Below are positions 60,105-64,000 of a stretch of 64,000 nucleotides of DNA, piece by piece. Made by a program: the position numbers and the translations under genes. The stretch comes from Diatrype stigma (lineage: Eukaryota; Ascomycota; Sordariomycetes; Xylariales; Diatrypaceae), in the NCBI GenBank assembly GCA_022225965.2, contig JAKJXP020000038.1, positions 358,596 through 422,595 of the forward strand, given 5' to 3'. The notes under the pieces are model-generated. The model made no database searches. It was not told where the DNA came from and saw nothing but the letters and a program-made list of their open reading frames with translations. Each line of letters starts with the position of its first letter. The stretch's first letter is position 1.

Positions 60105-61601
60105 CTACTCTGGCGGCGGCGGCCCCATGCTGGCAAAAAAGTCGGCCACAGCCCTCGCGCCGTCCTCTGAGTACATCATCAGGCCGTTGTCGTGCGTCTC
60201 CTGCGCCTTCTCCTTCGCCCGAGCCGCCAGCTCGGCCTCGAACTCCGCCAGCAGCGGATCCAGCGCGATCCGAAACGAGGAAGCAAAATCGTAGTCGCCA
60301 ACGCCCTCGCCTCCCGCACCACGACGAGCTTTAGCAGCTTGCTCCCCGGCGGCATCATGCGCCTTGACGATCGCGTGCGCCAGCGCCAGCGAGTCCCACA
60401 TGGCGAGGTTGGCGCCCTCGCCGGCCCAGGGCTCCATCAGGTGGGCCGCGTCGCCGACGATGGTCGCGCCGGCCTTGTGCTCCCACGCGTGGCCGACGGG
60501 CAGCTTGTACAGGGGCTTGATGTCCAGACAGGCATCCGGATTGTCGGCCGTCTCCGCGTCGCACGCGGCCGCCACCAGCTCCTTGATGCGGTCGCCCCAG
60601 CCGCCCAGCATCGTCTTGTCGTCACTCAGGAGCTGGTCCCTGGCGGCGGCGGCGGCCGTCTGCGTCGCCAGGCCCGACGACGAGCCGAAGTGCTCGTCCG
60701 CCGCCGTGAGGAAGACGTAGAGCCGGGCCGAGCCCTGCGCGGCCCGCTGCGCGATGACGCCGTGCCCGCCTCCTAGCGCCAGGAAGGATCCGGAGCCGAC
60801 TAGCTCGTGCAGGTCCGGCCGCTTCTGCGCCAGATCCCGCATCGTGAGCGTGATGCACTGCTTTCCGGCGTAGGCCGGCTTCACGTCCGTCAGCAGCTTC
60901 CGGACCCGCGACCACGCGCCGTCTGCTCCGACTACTAGGTCGAAGATCTGCCGGTCGCCGCCGTGTGATGATGATGATGAGGACGGGTCGAACTCGAGCT
61001 CGATCTGTGCTGGGCCGGAGGCCGCGGTGGTGACCTGCGTTGCGGATCGGAGCTTGCGGCCCCACTTGATCGCCTCAGGCGGTATGTGGGCTAGCAGGAG
61101 CTTCGTCAGCGCGTGGCGGGAGATTTCGGGACGCTCTCCCGGCCCCTCCATCCCCTCTGCTTCGAAGAGGATGTTCCCATCCTTGTCCGAGACCTTCTGC
61201 GCTTCCGTGCAGTCGGTCGTGCGCTGGAGGAACTCCTCGGTCAGACCGCACTCCTCGATGGCGGCGAGCCCTGATTCCCTATGAAGGTCGAAAGTCCCGG
61301 ACGGCTTGCTGAGTTCCGCGTCCGTGGGCTTCGGGCGGAGCTCGAAGATCGTGAATGGAATGCCGTGTTTGTGCAGCAGAAGACCGGCGGTGAGTCCAGC
61401 TGGACCAGAGCCGATTATGGCAATCCTTGCCGGAGGGGAAGACATGCTAGACATGTATTTCCTGTGTCGATCCTGTGTCCTAGGCAGCAAATAAGGGTAA
61501 CTGACATGAGCGAAGTGTTTCCGGTTACACGTTATGGACCGAGATAAGCTGCGAGCGACAGTGATTGTACTTCTTTGCAACGGTACATGGCCGTTCATCA
61601 T
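60105..61601 (-). CDS. FAD-dependent monooxygenase, TetX/PHBH-like
   Basis: A class A flavoprotein monooxygenase that would hydroxylate a small aromatic or polyketide-like substrate using NAD(P)H and O2. It is intronless, 498 aa from the first ATG. FAD dinucleotide motif IIGSGPAGLTAG starts at about residue 62. The DG motif GADGAWSRVR is near 220. The ribityl-binding GDAAHLMEPWAGEGANLAMWD is near 381-401. The last motif resembles the TetX subgroup rather than salicylate hydroxylases. Two in-frame ATGs at 61454 and 61445 would give proteins of about 449 and 446 aa starting just before the FAD motif. The extra 49 residues are Arg/Ser-rich and almost free of acids, like a mitochondrial presequence, so both starts may be used. 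It could equally be a ring-modifying enzyme of secondary metabolism. Confidence 0.85.
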   Translation of the reverse strand: MMNGHVPLQRSTITVARSLSRSITCNRKHFAHVSYPYLLPRTQDRHRKYMSSMSSPPARIAIIGSGPAGLTAGLLLHKHGIPFTIFELRPKPTDAELSKPSGTFDLHRESGLAAIEECGLTEEFLQRTTDCTEAQKVSDKDGNILFEAEGMEGPGERPEISRHALTKLLLAHIPPEAIKWGRKLRSATQVTTAASGPAQIELEFDPSSSSSSHGGDRQIFDLVVGADGAWSRVRKLLTDVKPAYAGKQCITLTMRDLAQKRPDLHELVGSGSFLALGGGHGVIAQRAAQGSARLYVFLTAADEHFGSSSGLATQTAAAAARDQLLSDDKTMLGGWGDRIKELVAAACDAETADNPDACLDIKPLYKLPVGHAWEHKAGATIVGDAAHLMEPWAGEGANLAMWDSLALAHAIVKAHDAAGEQAAKARRGAGGEGVGDYDFASSFRIALDPLLAEFEAELAARAKEKAQETHDNGLMMYSEDGARAVADFFASMGPPPPE

Positions 61602-62300
61602 TTCTAGACGAACACGATTGCCTGTGCTATCTATATGTATCTTCTAGCTTCTGTTCTTTATTGAGTCCAACCGTGGAAGTTCGTCACGTCGATAGTGATT
61701 GGTGTTCTAAAAACGGATGATGGCGTAAACAAGCGGCCCCCAAAGGAATCAACATAATGGTTTGGTGGGAGTGGGCTTAGTGCCTGACCCTAATCCAGGC
61801 TTTCGAAGCTATAATCTCACAGTTGACAAGCGGGGGGTCAAACTCCTCCACAGGATTTCAGATTTTACTAGGTGCCCAGTGGCAACTTTTACTCTCTTAG
61901 CGAATGTGTATATTATGTGCCACGCGTATTATGAGAATATCCCCTTATGAGAACATTTGGGCTGCGATTTGTTCACATAGGGTCTACTGTAATTCGATGA
62001 TTTCCCCTATCCCGGACACATCGGACTTTACAAACAATTTGAAAGCCGATTCGGGAGTATTGAGTGGGCCTTCGGATATTGTTGATGTACGAGTGAATCC
62101 TAGTCAGATATCCCAAATAATCTTCAGAAAGGCTTCTTCCCCTATTCCAACTTGAAATAGAATAAAATTCCCAGCCAAGGCATTCTGGCCATATCCGACC
62201 GTTCTTTTCAATGGCCTTTGTGTAGAAAACATTATATACTGTTACGAGTTTAAGATCACATGTGAAAGGGTTTATGCATTTCCAGATACGCCTTGCCGTG
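61602..62300. other. Intergenic, no gene recognised
   Basis: Upstream of the monooxygenase, up to the sharp onset of the AT-rich block. No supported feature. Confidence 0.5.
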
Positions 62301-62624
62301 GGTAACCAATGGGTAATCATTGAAAAACCGTTGTGGTTATCCCCACTGGTGGATAACTACTAGTGGTATAAGCTATTAGCCGGTTACTTATTAATTAAAA
62401 TAATTAACCATTAATTACCTATTAATTAAAATAATAACCATTGGTTACCTATTAGTTAGCAATTTAATAAATAAATAACCAATAGTTATTTATTTAGATA
62501 ATTTATATATACGAATTTATTTCATTCGTATAATAAAACGTTTCATAAAATAAGATTAAAACATCGCAATTAAGCTAAAATCTAAGCGCAATATTAAACG
62601 CGCGTATTAATTTGCGTATTAATT

Positions 62625-62879
62625 TGCATATTAAGCTTTATCGAAATTACGTAATTCTTTTTAAATCTGACGTTTATGATCTTTATTAAGCTTTTTTTCA
62701 TATTCTTTTTTATCTTCTAAAGCCATTATAAGTTCCTTGGGTTTAACGTTTTGGCTTGCGGATGTTTTTTTCGCCCGACGCTTAAAAAACTGTTGGTTTT
62801 CCTTATTATGCAGCTTCTTAATTATCCGAATACGTATAGCATTTTTAGCTTTAGCATTTTACTTATTTCGTTTATCCAT
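62625..62879 (-). pseudogene. Basic coding relic in the right AT-rich block
   Basis: On the minus strand from ATG at 62879, a Lys/Arg/Gln-rich frame continues for about 85 codons. Its stops (TAA) would be Gln codons before RIP. It includes KKLHNKENQQFFKRRAKKTS and a following EDKKEYEKKLNKDHK helix. Upstream on the same strand, about 63475-63350 codes a Lys/Ser/Gly repeat tract and then PKKPGIKRRR. The pieces may belong to one transposon-encoded basic protein. No family is assigned. Confidence 0.4.
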
Positions 62880-63033
62880 AATTACGAAAAAACTCGTAGG
62901 TTTTGCTACAAGGCCGAAATAATCTGGATTAATAAAATCCATAATTCGGCAAACTTAACAAGCTAATTATATATTTTTCGCTTAAATAATAATACGCTTA
63001 TCGTAAATAACGCATAAATTGGTAATTATAAGC

Positions 63034-63091
63034 GATTAATACGCGGATTAATACGCGGATTAATACGCGGATTAATACGCGGATTAATACG
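63034..63091. repeat. 12-bp tandem repeat, unit GATTAATACGCG
   Basis: Four perfect tandem units at 63034-63081 followed by a 10-bp partial copy. Diverged copies occur at about 63482-63520. Reverse-oriented, transition-altered copies occur at 62601-62635. Confidence 0.9.
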
Positions 63092-64000
63092 TAACTTACT
63101 AGTTATAAAAATAATGATAATTTCTTTTGCAGCTTTTTATAACGCTTTTAAGGCAACAGCTTATATTTAAATATCTAAATGCAAGTTTTGGGTAATTTTT
63201 CGAACCAATCGTTAAAAAGGCGTTTTTAAAATCGCCGGCTTTTCATAAACTCTTTTTTGCTCAAAACGAATCTTTCGAAATGCAACGGTTATACCAAATT
63301 AACGTTTTTTTAATAAATAAAATACGAAAATAATTTAATACTTACTATTAGGCTTAAAGCGGCGGCGTTTTATACCTGGCTTTTTAGGTATTGCCTTACT
63401 TTTGGCCTTGCTTTTGCCTTTATTTTTGCCTATGCTTTTGCTTTTGCCTTTGCTTTTGGCCGCGTTTGGCTTAGCTATTAAGCGATTAATACGTCGATTA
63501 ATACGTTAATTAATACGTAAAAAAAGCGATAACATACCGGTTTGTTTCGTATGCGCTATAATGGCCGCAAAATCCGGAAATCGGCCAAATAAGCGACTAA
63601 AACGGAAAATATCAATTAATTTTAACCTAAATCGGGGGTTTTACGAAAACGCGACGAGGGGAAAATCTTGGCGGAATTGGAAATTAAAGGAGGAAGTAAT
63701 TACGGTACGTATAGCCAGAACTACGCTAGTATATATTTTAATGGGTCCGCCAGTTATAAAATATAAAACGCGGCTGTTAACGACTGGCAATAGCTATAAT
63801 AAACTGGTTATAAAATCCTATATCGAAATATATATATATATATATATTATATTTATAATATTAGCTTTAAAAAATAATAAAAATTTAAAATTTATAATAT
63901 TTTTTAATATTTAAATTATTTTAAAATACTTTTATTTTAAAATACTTTTTAAATTATATAATAATAAATACTTTTTATAATACTTATTTTAATTTTAATA

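Larger units (their letters stand above)
62301..64000. repeat. Second AT-rich, RIP-like repeat block, cut by window end
   Basis: Base composition changes abruptly near 62300, from mixed to strongly AT-rich, and stays so to the end. TA-rich, CpG-retaining texture is like the central island. The left edge carries an inverted pair: GGTAACCAATGG at 62301-62312 and its reverse complement at 62438-62449. No LTR partner is visible within the window, so the element type is not determined. Confidence 0.6.

Noticed and set aside
63034..63091. CRISPR-like array
   Set aside because: The 12-bp units are directly tandem with no spacers, and the genome is fungal.

Overview
This window is nuclear DNA from a filamentous ascomycete, probably a Sordariomycete-type Pezizomycotina. 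Supporting signs are genes broken by one to four short introns of about 50-170 bp (GT-AG plus one inferred GC-AG), fungus-specific families (Crh-type GH16, siderophore MFS transporter, HET protein, fungal arylsulfatase), and AT-rich blocks that carry the footprint of repeat-induced point mutation (RIP). No rRNA, tRNA or CRISPR array was recognised.

Left arm (1-26.9 kb). Single-copy genes lie on both strands: a Crh-like cell-wall transglycosylase with CBM18 (-), a GCK/Ste20-family kinase (+), mitochondrial NAD-isocitrate dehydrogenase subunit 1 (+), a broken tail of a POT peptide transporter (+), a PIF1-like helicase with a putative zinc-binding insert (-), a siderophore transporter with an iron-type GATA element upstream (-), an NTM1/METTL11-type N-terminal methyltransferase (+), a four-exon predicted membrane protein of unknown function (+), and an acetoacetate-decarboxylase-like protein (-). 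From 24.4 to 26.9 kb no gene is seen.

Centre (26.94-44.35 kb). A 17.4-kb AT-rich island is two nested LTR retrotransposons. The outer one is a Copia-type element on the minus strand with 184-bp LTRs. Its gag is interrupted by a 9.7-kb Gypsy-type element on the plus strand with 159-bp LTRs and a 5-bp target duplication. Both LTR pairs differ only by transitions, and most in-frame stops are TAA/TAG where CAA/CAG would be expected. The Gypsy element has an extra 1.3-kb reading frame beyond its chromodomain. The Copia element has an extra plus-strand Ala/Lys-rich frame between the end of pol and its 3' LTR.

Right arm (44.35-64 kb). Genes are an Fe(II)/2OG-oxygenase-like protein (+), a coiled-coil protein (-), an arylsulfatase (-), an SDR oxidoreductase (-), a HET-domain protein (+) and a TetX/PHBH-like FAD monooxygenase (-). 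A compact 1.29-kb non-autonomous LTR element (TRIM-like) with a perfect 5-bp duplication lies at 51.2-52.5 kb. From about 62.3 kb to the end is a second AT-rich, RIP-like block with 12-bp tandem repeats and a minus-strand basic coding relic.

The genes do not form one obvious pathway. The left arm mixes core functions (TCA cycle, signalling, cell wall, iron uptake). The right arm, between transposon blocks, looks more accessory. Exon limits were worked out by hand from splice signals, reading phase and family conservation.
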